The notes: generated by a model not told the origin, from the sequence alone. A DNA stretch of 64,000 nt from Chloroflexus aurantiacus J-10-fl (GCF_000018865.1 NC_010175.1:4402001-4466000); one strand, 5' to 3'. Shown: positions 1 through 8,748, numbered from the stretch's first letter. Translations and numbers: made by a program.

Positions 1-1
1 C

Positions 2-1186
2 CCCCAGGTTGATCTTGATCCACTCCAACCGGCGCATGTAGCGCAATGGGCATTTAACGAACAGATTGATCTCATCGTTCCTGCCGGAAGTGAACCGCTC
101 TGGGCCGGTTTGGTTGATGAGGTCGTGAGTATGCATATTGGCGTATGTGGTGCTTCACAGCGCAGCACACGCATCGAATGGAGTCGCTGTTACGCCAAGG
201 AATTGCTCTTGCGCTATCAGCTCCCAACACCGAACGGACGCTGTTTTGCTAGCTTACCGATGGCGGAAAAATATCTGGCTGCTCAGCAATTACCGGTGGT
301 GCTGCGTGGCGATCACCCGGCTACCGGTGAAGGTGTCTACTTCGACCGCTACACAGCCCTTGAGGCGTTGCGGTCATTCTTTGTTACCCGCCCGGTGGAA
401 GGGAGCAGTCACGGGGTTGTGATTGAAGAATATGTGGCAGGGCCACTGGTCAGCTTTTCGGCTATTACCGATGGCAGTCATCTGGTATCGCTGTTACCGG
501 CTCGTATCTACGAAGGGATGGGACCACAGCCAGATAGCCCGCCCGCACCCGGTATGGGGGCAATTACTGGTAATTCAACCTATGCCCAGCGCTTGACGAG
601 CTATCTTGAACGACACATCATGCAGCCCCTTATCGCGGCAATTGCGCGCGAACAATTGCCCTACTGGGGGATTATCGGCGTTGATTGCATTATTGGTGAT
701 CACGGCCCACGCATCGTTGGCCTGCGTTGCAGTCTTCGCGATATGGAGGCACAGGCTGTTTTGCCACGCCTGATTGATGATCTGGTGCCATACTACGAAG
801 CCGCCATTGCCCGTAGTTTACAGCGTCTACCGCCACTGCGTTGGCGCGATGAGGCGAGTGTAGCGCTGGCCCTGGTTACGCAAGGCTACCCTCATCATTA
901 TCCGATCAATGCAGCAGTTGAGGGTATTGGCGATGTGGACGAAGGTGTACTGGTCTTTCACGACCAGACCGAGTCGCCGTTTATCTTGCGCTACGATCCG
1001 TCTCGTCGTGAGCGCCTGTTGGGTAGTCAGAGCGGTAGTCTCTACTTGACCGGTGGTCATGTGGTAACCGTAGTAGCATTGGGGGCAACGCTGGCCGGTG
1101 CACGAGGTCGTGCACTCATTAACGCCGAACGCATTCGCTTTCCCGGTCGGACGTATCGCGACGATGTAGGGGCTGGTGAGCGTTGA
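2..1186 (+). CDS. PurD-like ATP-grasp protein (GAR synthetase family), 5' truncated by window edge
   Basis: The reading frame is open from base 2, so the true start lies before the window. An apparent TTG start at 110 is internal. Upstream residues read DLIVPAGSEPLWAGLVDEV, followed by GASQRSTRIEWSRCYAKELL, which match the PurD stretch that ends in the conserved S-K-x-F-x-K region. The C-terminal part (EASVALALVTQGYP, then GHVVTVVALGATLAGARGRAL) matches the PurD C domain. PurD normally joins phosphoribosylamine to glycine in purine synthesis. Here the hallmark motifs are altered. The usual GKGV loop reads GEGV, the DHKR segment reads ARIYEG, and the metal-binding N-x-RFGDPE-x-Q reads LRCSLRDMEAQ. 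It may be a non-catalytic or repurposed paralog. Family assignment is firm, activity is doubtful. Confidence 0.8.
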   Translation, partial: PQVDLDPLQPAHVAQWAFNEQIDLIVPAGSEPLWAGLVDEVVSMHIGVCGASQRSTRIEWSRCYAKELLLRYQLPTPNGRCFASLPMAEKYLAAQQLPVVLRGDHPATGEGVYFDRYTALEALRSFFVTRPVEGSSHGVVIEEYVAGPLVSFSAITDGSHLVSLLPARIYEGMGPQPDSPPAPGMGAITGNSTYAQRLTSYLERHIMQPLIAAIAREQLPYWGIIGVDCIIGDHGPRIVGLRCSLRDMEAQAVLPRLIDDLVPYYEAAIARSLQRLPPLRWRDEASVALALVTQGYPHHYPINAAVEGIGDVDEGVLVFHDQTESPFILRYDPSRRERLLGSQSGSLYLTGGHVVTVVALGATLAGARGRALINAERIRFPGRTYRDDVGAGER

Positions 1187-1229
1187 TCGCACTAAGGGTT
1201 CCTGCTTTGATCTATGAGGATAATTGTCG

Positions 1230-1658
1230 ATGAACATCTCGATTGCTGCTACTGATGACGAAATTGCCGCCTGCTATCCGATCATGCACCAGTTGCGACC
1301 GCATCTTACTCAATCTGAATTTGTTCCACGGATTCGTCGGTTGATGGAAATGGGCTACCGTTTGGCAGCACTTACTGACGAGGGTGAAGTTGTCGCGGTC
1401 GCCGGCTTTCGGTTCGGCGAGAATCTGGCCTGGGGCCGCTTTCTTTACGTTGACGATCTGGTGACCGATGCCAATCGGCGTTCACGTGGCTACGGATCCG
1501 CACTCCTGAACTGGTTGAAACAGCACGCTGCGGCTGCCGGCTGTGATCAGCTACACCTTGATTCCGGTACCTGGCGTAAAGATGCTCACCGGTTCTACGA
1601 GCGGGAAGGCATGCGGTTGAGCAGCTTTCATTTTGTGAGTGCGGTGCGGGCGGAGTGA
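1230..1658 (+). CDS. GNAT-family N-acetyltransferase
   Basis: A protein of about 142 residues with a GNAT fold. The segment FLYVDDLVTDANRRSRGYGSALL contains the acetyl-CoA pyrophosphate-binding R/Q-x-x-G-x-G/A motif (RRSRGYGSA). The end (FYEREGMRLSSFHF) is the usual last GNAT strand. ATG 1230 is preferred because GAGGA at 1216-1220 sits about 9 nt upstream; an in-frame TTG at 1224 is an alternative. It lies 43 bp behind the purD-like gene on the same strand and is probably co-transcribed with it. The acceptor substrate cannot be read from sequence. Confidence 0.85.
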   Translation: MNISIAATDDEIAACYPIMHQLRPHLTQSEFVPRIRRLMEMGYRLAALTDEGEVVAVAGFRFGENLAWGRFLYVDDLVTDANRRSRGYGSALLNWLKQHAAAAGCDQLHLDSGTWRKDAHRFYEREGMRLSSFHFVSAVRAE

Positions 1659-1661
1659 TTG

Positions 1662-1715
1662 GGAATGAGAAAGAAGAGAGGAAATAGGAGAGAGAAAAGA
1701 GGAGAGAAAGGTGGA
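1662..1715 (+). other. Purine-rich tract in an otherwise gene-free stretch
   Basis: Just after the acetyltransferase stop codon the + strand is almost pure A/G for about 50 bases. The rest of 1716-2190 shows no convincing gene. The open frames on the minus strand there have no ribosome site and no recognisable domain. Confidence 0.5.
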
Positions 1716-2193
1716 TATTGAGGGTAGGAGTTATTTTGTTAATCTACGCAAATACGTGCTGGATGTAATGACTATGCGCAGTGATTCACGTGTTGCCTGA
1801 GTGTGCGGAAGTCGTAGTTTCGCGCTCATTGTGGCCTGTGTCATATCAAGTCTTATTGCATAAAAGCTGTGCGGTCGTGCTATCCGACCATCGCACAGGT
1901 TTATGAACGCTCTCTCCTTCGCCAGAGTCGCGTACTGGATGGGTGCGCCCCGCGTCTGCCGGTACGCACGATGGATGTTTCCGCATTCTGAACGATACGC
2001 CACGGGCAACCGTATCCACTCGGTGTAATACCGTGGACAGCCGAAGTACCGTTCTTCGTCTCCCTGATCAGGTTGCCGCCGGGGTGATGGAGAAATGACC
2101 AGTGATGACTTCGTGCTTGTGAGCGCGTGGACACAGGTCATCATCACATATAATCCATCCAGGTCTGATAACAAATTGATATAACCTCGTTGA

Positions 2194-2222
2194 TTGACTT
2201 TCATGACGCAGTGTGTTATACT
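2194..2222 (+). promoter_or_regulatory. Sigma70-type promoter of the phasin gene
   Basis: TTGACT (2194-2199) and TATACT (2217-2222) are separated by exactly 17 bp. This is the best -35/-10 pair seen in the window, about 105 bp ahead of the phasin start. A second, extended -10 candidate (TGC-TATGAT) lies at 2273-2281. Confidence 0.7.
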
Positions 2223-2247
2223 CGAATCGGATAACGCAATGCGTTAT
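2203..2247. promoter_or_regulatory. Two 17-bp palindromic operators over the phasin promoter
   Basis: ATAACGCAATGCGTTAT (2231-2247) is a perfect palindrome with 8-bp arms around one base. A variant, ATGACGCAGTGTGTTAT (2203-2219), differs at three positions and starts 28 bp upstream. The first copy fills the spacer between -35 and -10; the second covers the expected start of transcription. This is a repressor-type layout. The neighbouring PhaR-like protein is the obvious candidate ligand (inference). Confidence 0.65.
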
Positions 2248-2328
2248 GTGACTACCGAAATCGCTCAGACTATGCTATGATACAGACAGTCTGAACACCA
2301 GTTACTCGCACAAAGCAGGAGGTTACTC

Positions 2329-2808
2329 ATGACAACCGTAGAAGAGATTGAAGTTAACGTGCGCCAGATCGACGAGACGCCACCGCAGGTCAATCCGAGC
2401 GTTCAGGTATTTGAGGTCGTTCGCAAGTTGATGCTGGCCGGGATCGGCGCTTTCGCGCTCAGCCGCGAAGAGGCCGAGGCTTTCCTCAACCGGCTGGTTG
2501 AGCGTGGTGAGCTGGCGCAGAAGGATGCGCAGAAGCTGTTTGATGAGGCGATGGAGCGCTTCCGCAAGACGGCGCTGCCGCAGACAGATCAGGTACAGAC
2601 CAATCTCAACAACCTCACAGCCCAGGTCGAGACCAGCTTCGAGCAGTTCCTCAATCGGCTTAATATTCCATCGAAGCGGGATATTGATGAGCTGAGCGCC
2701 AAGATTGCGCAACTGGCCGTGCGCGTCGAAGAGCTGCGCCGTGCACAGGAGGCGCCGGCCCGTACCCGTGGCCGCAGCGAGGCTAAGGAAGAGAGCAGCG
2801 AGAAGTAA
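2329..2808 (+). CDS. Phasin-family polyhydroxyalkanoate granule-associated protein
   Basis: 159 residues, acidic and helical. It starts with EVVRKLMLAGIGAFALSREEAEAFLNRLVERGELAQ, the typical opening of PhaF/PhaI-type phasins. A long amphipathic, partly coiled-coil region follows (roughly residues 75-145, ending in AKIAQLAVRVEELRRAQEA), then a charged tail. Phasins coat polyhydroxyalkanoate granules and control their size. GCAGGAGG lies just before the ATG. The PhaR-type regulator follows after a terminator hairpin, and twin operators overlap the promoter, which supports a role in storage-polymer homeostasis. It could also be a structural phasin-like protein unrelated to PHA. Confidence 0.8.
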   Translation: MTTVEEIEVNVRQIDETPPQVNPSVQVFEVVRKLMLAGIGAFALSREEAEAFLNRLVERGELAQKDAQKLFDEAMERFRKTALPQTDQVQTNLNNLTAQVETSFEQFLNRLNIPSKRDIDELSAKIAQLAVRVEELRRAQEAPARTRGRSEAKEESSEK

Positions 2809-2826
2809 TTCTTCTGATATTCACTG

Positions 2827-2867
2827 AACGCCGGCGCTACGGTGATGCCCGTAGTTGCCGGCGTTTT
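2827..2867 (+). terminator. Rho-independent-like terminator after the phasin gene
   Basis: AACGCCGGC (2827-2835) pairs perfectly with GCCGGCGTT (2857-2865). An inner CTACGG/CCGTAG stem extends the hairpin. Only a short T run follows. Confidence 0.65.
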
Positions 2868-2876
2868 GGCGCAGCG

Positions 2877-2885
2877 TGTTATAAT
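2877..2885 (+). promoter_or_regulatory. Extended -10 promoter for the PhaR-type gene
   Basis: TGTTATAAT matches the TGn-TATAAT consensus and lies about 100 bp before the ATG at 2984. No convincing -35 is present. Confidence 0.5.
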
Positions 2886-2983
2886 TGCCGCTGAGACTAT
2901 CAGGTTCGTCTGGAGTAATGGATAGTGTAGCCGGAACGCTCTCAGTTTCACACCAGCAACGTCTGGCACAAGGCGGCAATTCT

Positions 2984-3511
2984 ATGCATCTGATCAAGAA
3001 ATACGCGAATCGCAAACTGTATCATACGAATCAGAAACGTTACATTACCCTCGATGGTATTGCCCGATTGGTGCAGGAGGGTGAAACTGTTCAGGTACTC
3101 GACAACGAGACCGGCGACGATATTACCGCTAACATTCTGGCCCAGGTCGTGTTGCATGCCCGCGGTCGTCAATCGCCGTTACCAACCAATTTGCTGACCG
3201 ATCTGATTCAGGTGGGTGGTGACACGATTGCCAATTTGCGCCGTGCCCTCTTCAGTTCGCTTGGGGGCGACGATTTGATCGAAGCCGAAATTGGGCGGCG
3301 GATCGATGTGCTGGTGGATGAGGGTGAACTCTCACCGGAGGAAGCTGATCGCTGGCGCAAACTGCTATTGCGGCAGGAGTTTGCGCACGACGCCCGTAAC
3401 CGGCTGGCCGACCGGATTGCTGATGTTCCCACTCGTAACGATGTCGAACGGCTGCATGCGCAAATCGATGCGCTGGCCAGTACGGTCGAACAATTATTGC
3501 GGCGGCGCTAA
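2984..3511 (+). CDS. PhaR-type polyhydroxyalkanoate synthesis regulator
   Basis: 175 residues starting MHLIKKYANRKLYHTNQKRY, the diagnostic start of the PHB/PHA accumulation regulator DNA-binding domain (residues about 1-60). Next come LDGIARLVQEGETVQVLDNETGDDIT and a helical C-terminal part ending DVERLHAQIDALASTVEQLL, which resembles a coiled coil. PhaR proteins bind both DNA and PHA and repress phasin genes until granules form. ATG 2984 is chosen because the family begins at this methionine and AAGGCGG lies just upstream; a longer frame from 2885 is unlikely. Position next to the phasin with twin operators supports autogenous or phasin regulation. Confidence 0.88.
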   Translation: MHLIKKYANRKLYHTNQKRYITLDGIARLVQEGETVQVLDNETGDDITANILAQVVLHARGRQSPLPTNLLTDLIQVGGDTIANLRRALFSSLGGDDLIEAEIGRRIDVLVDEGELSPEEADRWRKLLLRQEFAHDARNRLADRIADVPTRNDVERLHAQIDALASTVEQLLRRR

Positions 3512-3699
3512 AGGGTTCATTTTGGTATTAAACGCAATTGTATAGCGGTTCGGCTGGTTTACGTGGTGCAATGACAGATAGGGCCAGACAGGTTACAACG
3601 AGCCTGATGTACCCTTGTGGGTCAGCAGGTTGTTTACTCTTCTAAACACTCCACGTCATTCCTGTGCGCCGGGTGCGCGTTAGTGCAGAGAGGCATGGT

Positions 3700-4917
3700 A
3701 TGCATCGTAGCAAGGCTGCTCTGGTCCTCGCCGGCGGAGGTGTTGCTGGCGCCGCTTACGAAATTGGAGCGCTCTGTGCCATTGATCAAGTGCTCGAACA
3801 TCTTTCTGTTAATGAATTTGATGTCTACGTCGGCACCAGTGCCGGAGCGTTGATCAGTGCCTGTCTGGCGAACAATATGTCACCACGCACGTTAATTAGC
3901 GTGCTTGAAAGCTCGCTGCTCGGGATTGATCAGCTTGAGCCACACCATCTCTATCAGTTGAATATCACCGATCTTCTGTATCGGGCTGCTCATCTACCCG
4001 GTGCCCTGGTACAGGCGATACAGCGTTGGGTCCGTGAGGGTGGTGAAGTTTCGTTACTCGATCTGATTGAAACTGTGGCGGTAGGCTTGCCGACCGGCCT
4101 CTACGACTCGCGATCCCTTGAGCAGTACTTGCGCGCAGCCCTTGAGCAGCCCGGTCGCTCGAATCGTTTCGCCGATCTTGATCATGAGTTAATGATTGTC
4201 GCTACCGATCTTGATACGGGTGAACGGGCGATTTTCGGTTTGCCACCTCTTGATAATGTGCCAATCTCGCTCGCAGTGTGTGCTTCGGCAGCTATCCCCA
4301 TTTTTTATCGACCGGTACGAATTGGAGATCACGACTATATCGACGGCGGTCTGCGAGGTACAGCCAGTCTCGATGTGGCAATTGAGCGCGGTGCAGAATT
4401 GATCGTCTGTATCAACCCGATGGTGCCTTTCGATAATCGTCGGCATCCACCCGGTGCGGCCATTAGTGATCAGGGAATCCAGCGTATTGGCAATCAGGTG
4501 TTTCGTACTTTTATCCATGCCGGCCTGCATTACCATATCAAACAGGTGCGCCGACGCCATCCTGAAGTTGATATTATCTTGATTGAGCCGTCCCGTCAGG
4601 ATCGGACGATGTTTGCCGAGAATACGATGCGCTTTCATACCCGGATGACGATTGCCCGGCATGGCTTTGAGAGTGTGGCCCGCCAGTTGTGCGAACATTA
4701 TCCTTACTATCGTGCAATGCTGGCTCGTCACGGTATTACCATCAGCGATGAGCGCATCCGCCAGGATCTCCGCAATTTGCAAATGGCCGGCGATAATCCA
4801 CATCTGGTACGTGCAGCCCTGGTGACAGGTGGTTCACTGCATACAGCGCCAGCCGGCCTGGCCTCGACCCTGGCTGAACTCGACCGTTTACTGTCGCGCC
4901 TTGAGGTAACCCGCTGA
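3700..4917 (+). CDS. Patatin-like phospholipase
   Basis: 405 residues. The N-terminus carries LVLAGGGVAGAAYEIG, the glycine-rich oxyanion-hole loop. The nucleophile elbow is GTSAG (Ser47) and the second catalytic residue is Asp215 in YIDGGLRG, giving the Ser-Asp dyad of patatins. Such enzymes release fatty acids from membrane or storage lipids; some patatin homologues act on PHA granules, which is notable this close to a phasin and PhaR. ATG 3700 is preferred with AGAGAGG upstream; GTG 3664 would add 12 residues. No signal peptide is visible, so it should be cytoplasmic or peripheral to membranes. Confidence 0.88.
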   Translation: MHRSKAALVLAGGGVAGAAYEIGALCAIDQVLEHLSVNEFDVYVGTSAGALISACLANNMSPRTLISVLESSLLGIDQLEPHHLYQLNITDLLYRAAHLPGALVQAIQRWVREGGEVSLLDLIETVAVGLPTGLYDSRSLEQYLRAALEQPGRSNRFADLDHELMIVATDLDTGERAIFGLPPLDNVPISLAVCASAAIPIFYRPVRIGDHDYIDGGLRGTASLDVAIERGAELIVCINPMVPFDNRRHPPGAAISDQGIQRIGNQVFRTFIHAGLHYHIKQVRRRHPEVDIILIEPSRQDRTMFAENTMRFHTRMTIARHGFESVARQLCEHYPYYRAMLARHGITISDERIRQDLRNLQMAGDNPHLVRAALVTGGSLHTAPAGLASTLAELDRLLSRLEVTR

Positions 4918-4918
4918 G

Positions 4919-6127
4919 ATGATAGTCTATATTGCCTACCCAACCAGCCTGAATTTGCAATCGGCGAATGCGCTGCAAACCTTTACGACGCTCCGTGAAT
5001 TGCGCGCCCGTCGTCCTGATACACTGGCACTCATTCCAAGATGGGGATTTGAACCGAGTCGATTTCAAGAATTGAATGTCGTCCATTTACCGCGACCGGC
5101 CATTGGTAAGCTGTCACGATTGTATAAGAGCACGCTGTTGTATTATCTCGAACATTCGGTATTTGCGGCGATGACCGCAGCCTTTGTTGCTCCACAGCGT
5201 CGTCAGGTTGAAGCAGTCTATATTCGTCAACCGATCATTGCTGCGTGGTGGGCCGGCTGCTTTGGTCCACAATTGGGCATACCGGTGATTTACGAGGCTC
5301 ACGATCTCGAATCACGTAATCCCTCACGCGCAAAAGAACGTTGGGCACGAGGTTTACTCGACTTGATCGACCGTACTGCGCTGTGTCGGGCAACTGCTGT
5401 GGCTTCGCTTACCAATGATTTTCGCTGTCTGCTCTCCCAGATCGGCTGGCGCGATCCCGCAGATGTCGCTGTCATTCCCGATGCCTACGATGAGCAGATC
5501 TTTACGCCGCAGGATCGTGCGCAGTGTCGGGCCGAACTCGGCTTACCTCCAGATCTGCCAATCGTTGCGTATGCCGGTATGACTTTTGCCCATCGCTGGC
5601 TCGATGGTCTTTTGAGCGCCCTTCGTTCACTCAAGACAACCTACCCCACCCTCACGGGGCTGATTCTTGGAGGCCGTCCTGGTGAACGGGCTGCGCTGAC
5701 TGCCCACGCAGTGAGTGAGGGCTTTCGCGTGGCCGACACAACAACGACACCGGCTGATCTCTACATCCTGCCACCCCGTCCACAAGTCGACGTGGTACGT
5801 TGCCTGGGTGCGGCTGATGTGCTGGTTATTCCTGATACCGTCACCGATGTTACTGCGTCGCCTTTGAAGCTGTTTGAGTATCTGGCCCTGGGTTTGCCGC
5901 TTGTGTTGCCGGCGATTCCAGCTCTACACGAGATCGTTCCGCCTCATCTGGCGTACAGTTTCCCTCGGCGCAACCTGACCGGCTTACAGGAAGCACTGTC
6001 CGCAGCCCTCAATGAACGTGATCCGGCACTGGCAACCGCCCGCCGGGTAGTTGCCGCCGACCATACGTATGGCCGGCGAGCTGAGCGGATTCTGGCCCTG
6101 GTGGATCGGGTACGGGCAACGGCATGA
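4919..6127 (+). CDS. Glycosyltransferase family 4 (GT-B) protein
   Basis: 402 residues, one base after the patatin stop, so probably translated from the same message. The C-terminal half has GT-B features: VIPDAYDEQIFTP, then LPIVAYAGMTFAHRWLDGLLSA, then a donor-site segment VLVIPDTVTDVTASPLKLFEYLALGLPLVLP with the usual K-x-x-E-x-x-A-x-G-x-P pattern. The N-terminal half contains YIRQPIIAAWWAG and YEAHDLES. It should transfer a sugar from a nucleotide donor to a lipid, polysaccharide or carotenoid acceptor; the acceptor is unknown. Confidence 0.85.
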   Translation: MIVYIAYPTSLNLQSANALQTFTTLRELRARRPDTLALIPRWGFEPSRFQELNVVHLPRPAIGKLSRLYKSTLLYYLEHSVFAAMTAAFVAPQRRQVEAVYIRQPIIAAWWAGCFGPQLGIPVIYEAHDLESRNPSRAKERWARGLLDLIDRTALCRATAVASLTNDFRCLLSQIGWRDPADVAVIPDAYDEQIFTPQDRAQCRAELGLPPDLPIVAYAGMTFAHRWLDGLLSALRSLKTTYPTLTGLILGGRPGERAALTAHAVSEGFRVADTTTTPADLYILPPRPQVDVVRCLGAADVLVIPDTVTDVTASPLKLFEYLALGLPLVLPAIPALHEIVPPHLAYSFPRRNLTGLQEALSAALNERDPALATARRVVAADHTYGRRAERILALVDRVRATA

Positions 6128-6239
6128 GCGTGGATGTGCGGCTATGTCTGCACGGCAAGGTACTGCTAACCGGCGAGTTCAAACCCTGCCTCAATTCGTG
6201 GAAGGCTGGCGGGGCTGGTCCGGTGAGCGTACTTGATCG

Positions 6240-6300
6240 CAGCCCCTGTGGGGCTGGCACGTGGTGAGGGAGAGTTTCAACCCGCACGATCCGGCGGGTT
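6240..6300 (+). terminator. Hairpins downstream of the glycosyltransferase
   Basis: CAGCCCC-TGT-GGGGCTG (6240-6256) and AACCCGC/GCGGGTT (6279-6285 with 6294-6300) are perfect stems about 110-170 bp after the stop codon. No T tract follows, so terminator function is only plausible. Confidence 0.35.
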
Positions 6301-6440
6301 AGGCTTGCGGGCGCGCTCTTGTTTAGCCCCATACTTGCACACCGCGATGGAGCGCTCAATACCGCTGCGTCAAGGTGCCGGGAGAGAGCGTACCTTGACA
6401 GTTATTAAACCAGATATAAGTGACTTATGAAGCACGATCA

Positions 6441-6466
6441 GTAGGGGTGCACAGCTGCGCCCCTAC
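6441..6466. repeat. GTAGGGG-type palindromic repeat, copy 1 (imperfect)
   Basis: GTAGGGG and CCCCTAC flank a short mismatched stem. It belongs to the same dispersed palindrome family as the copies at 6708, 23150, 31277, 31471 and 63624. Confidence 0.6.
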
Positions 6467-6623
6467 TGTGTCTATGCCAGGCTGTCGGCATCGCTCATAG
6501 CAAATCTTGAGTGATACGGTGCATTACCGGACATCACCAGATATGCGATGTTCTGTGATGATCCGTCCCATTCGCGACGATCCGTGGTATCACCTGCAGG
6601 ATTACGGATGGTGGGCAGAGACG

Positions 6624-6733
6624 GGTTCTGGAGGGGCGGGTTCTGGAGGGGCGGGTTCTGGAGGGGCGGGTTCTGGAGGGGCGGGTTCTGGAGGGGCGGG
6701 TTCTGGAGGGGCGGGTTATGAACCCGCCCCTAC
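6624..6733. repeat. Six 15-bp tandem repeats fused to a palindromic repeat
   Basis: Six exact copies of GGTTCTGGAGGGGCG run from 6624 to 6713. The last runs into GGGGCGGGTT-ATG-AACCCGCCCC (6708-6730), a perfect palindrome of the GTAGGGG family. The tandem unit looks like a multiplied left arm of that palindrome. The rest of 6128-6816 holds no convincing gene. Confidence 0.85.
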
Positions 6734-6816
6734 TACGAGGGATGCGGCGAACGAGGGGTGGCGAAAGGGTGCGTCTTGGATTGCGCGCCATGCGTTGGCC
6801 TGTACCAGATTTGGCA

Positions 6817-8709
6817 TCAGATTGCAACCGGTGCCTGCCAGAGGCAAATGCGACCGTCGTGGGCGCCGGTAGCCAGTAATTGCCCATCGGGACTAAAGCT
6901 CAGACAACTGACACCAGCGCTATGTTCGAGGATCGGCGGGTGAGGTTGGCCCTGTTCGGCCAGCCAGAAGCGAGCACTACGATCTTCACTGGCTGAGGCA
7001 AGCAATGGTACACAAGGACTGAAGGCCAGACCGCGTACCGGTGCCGTATGGCCGTGTAATGTGTCAAGGGCGTGAAAATCTTTTACGCGCCAAAGGCGGA
7101 TAGTGGTACCACTGCATGCGGCCAGGATCGTACCGGCTGGATTAAAGGCGACGCTGTAGATAAAGGTATTGAATCCTTCGATTGGTTTCAGGGGTTGGTG
7201 ATCGGCAATCTGCCAGAGGTAGATCGCGCCATCGTAACAACCGGCAGCTAACATCGATCCATCAGGCGAAAAGCTCAACGAGTGTACGAATGGACAGGTG
7301 AACAAACCAATTGGTTCTATCTTTCCTTTCCGAATTTCGTAGAGGGTGATCGCTTCTCCCCAACCGCCAACCGCCAGATAACGACCATCAGGACTGAAAC
7401 AGACACTCTCGACAGGGCAACCGGTCTGGTGAATGAGTTGCACCATCTGCCAGTTGTCTGTTGTCCAGAGTCGTATCGTTTCATCATCGCTGCCGGTTGC
7501 AGCCAGTGTGCTATCAGGGCTGACAGCAACAGCGCGGATGGTGCTCTCGTGACCGCGCAGCGTGTGGATTTGCTCGCCGCTGCTCAGGTTCCACACCCCA
7601 ACCGTATAATCGTCGTAGCCGGCCAGTAACCAGCGACTGTTTGGGTCAAAGGATAGGCTGCGTACCTGTGAACCGGTGATCATACGACGGAGCAGGGTGC
7701 CAACCGGTGTTGGTGATGAGGTCTGCGGTTGGGAAACAGGTGCAGCCTGGGTGGGAGTGGCCGGCTTTGATGAGGCGGGTGTTGCGGTCGTGTCGTTAGA
7801 TGAAGAAGATGCTGTCTGGGCAATAGGCCGGATTGCAGCGGGTGAACCACTCGTGGTTGGTCGGCCACGCAGCCGGTGTAGTGCCTCGCGCATTTCGCGC
7901 GCTGATTGTGGTCGCTGATTGATCAGCGTCGCCATTCCCTGCTCAATCAATTGGGCTAACCCTTCGGGCACATGGGGAGCCAGGCTCCGAATTGGGCGGA
8001 GTGGATCGGGTTGACCATTGACCAGGCTGGCCATGCGGGTCATTGCATCAGGGGGTAAAACGCCGGTGAGCAAGTGATACAGCGTTGCTGATAGCGAGTA
8101 AATATCACTCCGCGGATCGGGTTCACCATCACGCATTTGTTCGTATGGTGCGTAGGGAGGGGTAAAACCGTAGACTTTGCGGGTGCCTGAACCATCAATA
8201 TCAGCGACAACCGTCATACCGCCGCGCGCCAGGCCAAAATCGAGCAGGATAATATCATGATTTGGCGTTAACTTCAGGTTTTTCGGCTTAATGTCACGAT
8301 GAATGACAGGCACTGGACGGGTATGCAGGTAGTGTAATACATCAAGTAGTTGATCGGTCCACTTCACAACCAGCGGCAACACTTGCGGCGATGCAAAGCG
8401 CCGTCCCAGGCGAGCCAGTTGATTGCCCAGGTCTTCGCCGTGGATGAATTCCATCACCAGAAACTGGCCCTGTGGCTCGATGAAATGGTCAATAACTCGG
8501 GGTAGCGCCTGATGGCGCAGCCGGGCCAGAATTTGCGCTTCCCGTTCAAATGCCTGCCGGTACGCATCGTCGTTGAACAGGGTCTGTTTGAGGGCAACAT
8601 CGATGCGCAGGCGCAGATCGCGGGCGTGGTAGACAGCACCCATCCCACCTTTTGCGATCTGAGAGATGACACGATACCGACCCTGTAAGACTGTTTCCGG
8701 CGTAAGCAT
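6817..8709 (-). CDS. Serine/threonine protein kinase with C-terminal WD40 repeats
   Basis: 630 residues. The kinase domain (about 10-275) has the glycine loop AKGGMGAVY (19-27), VALK with Lys41, Glu57, the catalytic loop HRDIKPKN (137-144) and DFG (157-159), so it should be active. A Pro/Thr/Ser-rich linker (about 285-335) follows. The rest is WD40 repeats with recognisable units such as LRGHESTIRAVAVSPDSTLAATGSDDETIRLW, probably six or seven blades. No membrane segment is seen, so it is probably cytosolic. Kinase-WD40 fusions are common in Chloroflexota and cyanobacteria and are thought to phosphorylate partners held by the propeller. It stands alone on the minus strand. Confidence 0.93.
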   Translation of the reverse strand: MLTPETVLQGRYRVISQIAKGGMGAVYHARDLRLRIDVALKQTLFNDDAYRQAFEREAQILARLRHQALPRVIDHFIEPQGQFLVMEFIHGEDLGNQLARLGRRFASPQVLPLVVKWTDQLLDVLHYLHTRPVPVIHRDIKPKNLKLTPNHDIILLDFGLARGGMTVVADIDGSGTRKVYGFTPPYAPYEQMRDGEPDPRSDIYSLSATLYHLLTGVLPPDAMTRMASLVNGQPDPLRPIRSLAPHVPEGLAQLIEQGMATLINQRPQSAREMREALHRLRGRPTTSGSPAAIRPIAQTASSSSNDTTATPASSKPATPTQAAPVSQPQTSSPTPVGTLLRRMITGSQVRSLSFDPNSRWLLAGYDDYTVGVWNLSSGEQIHTLRGHESTIRAVAVSPDSTLAATGSDDETIRLWTTDNWQMVQLIHQTGCPVESVCFSPDGRYLAVGGWGEAITLYEIRKGKIEPIGLFTCPFVHSLSFSPDGSMLAAGCYDGAIYLWQIADHQPLKPIEGFNTFIYSVAFNPAGTILAACSGTTIRLWRVKDFHALDTLHGHTAPVRGLAFSPCVPLLASASEDRSARFWLAEQGQPHPPILEHSAGVSCLSFSPDGQLLATGAHDGRICLWQAPVAI

Positions 8710-8748
8710 CCACTAACCCTTGCTCTGTTTTAAACCAAACTATCCCTT

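Noticed and set aside
1731-2204. Open frames on the minus strand in the gap before the phasin gene
   Set aside because: No ribosome site, no recognisable domain, arginine/threonine-rich composition typical of non-coding frames, and they run into the phasin promoter.
6624-6713. Collagen-like GSGGAG coding repeat
   Set aside because: The surrounding frame has no start with ribosome site or domain. The array is better explained by the adjacent palindrome.
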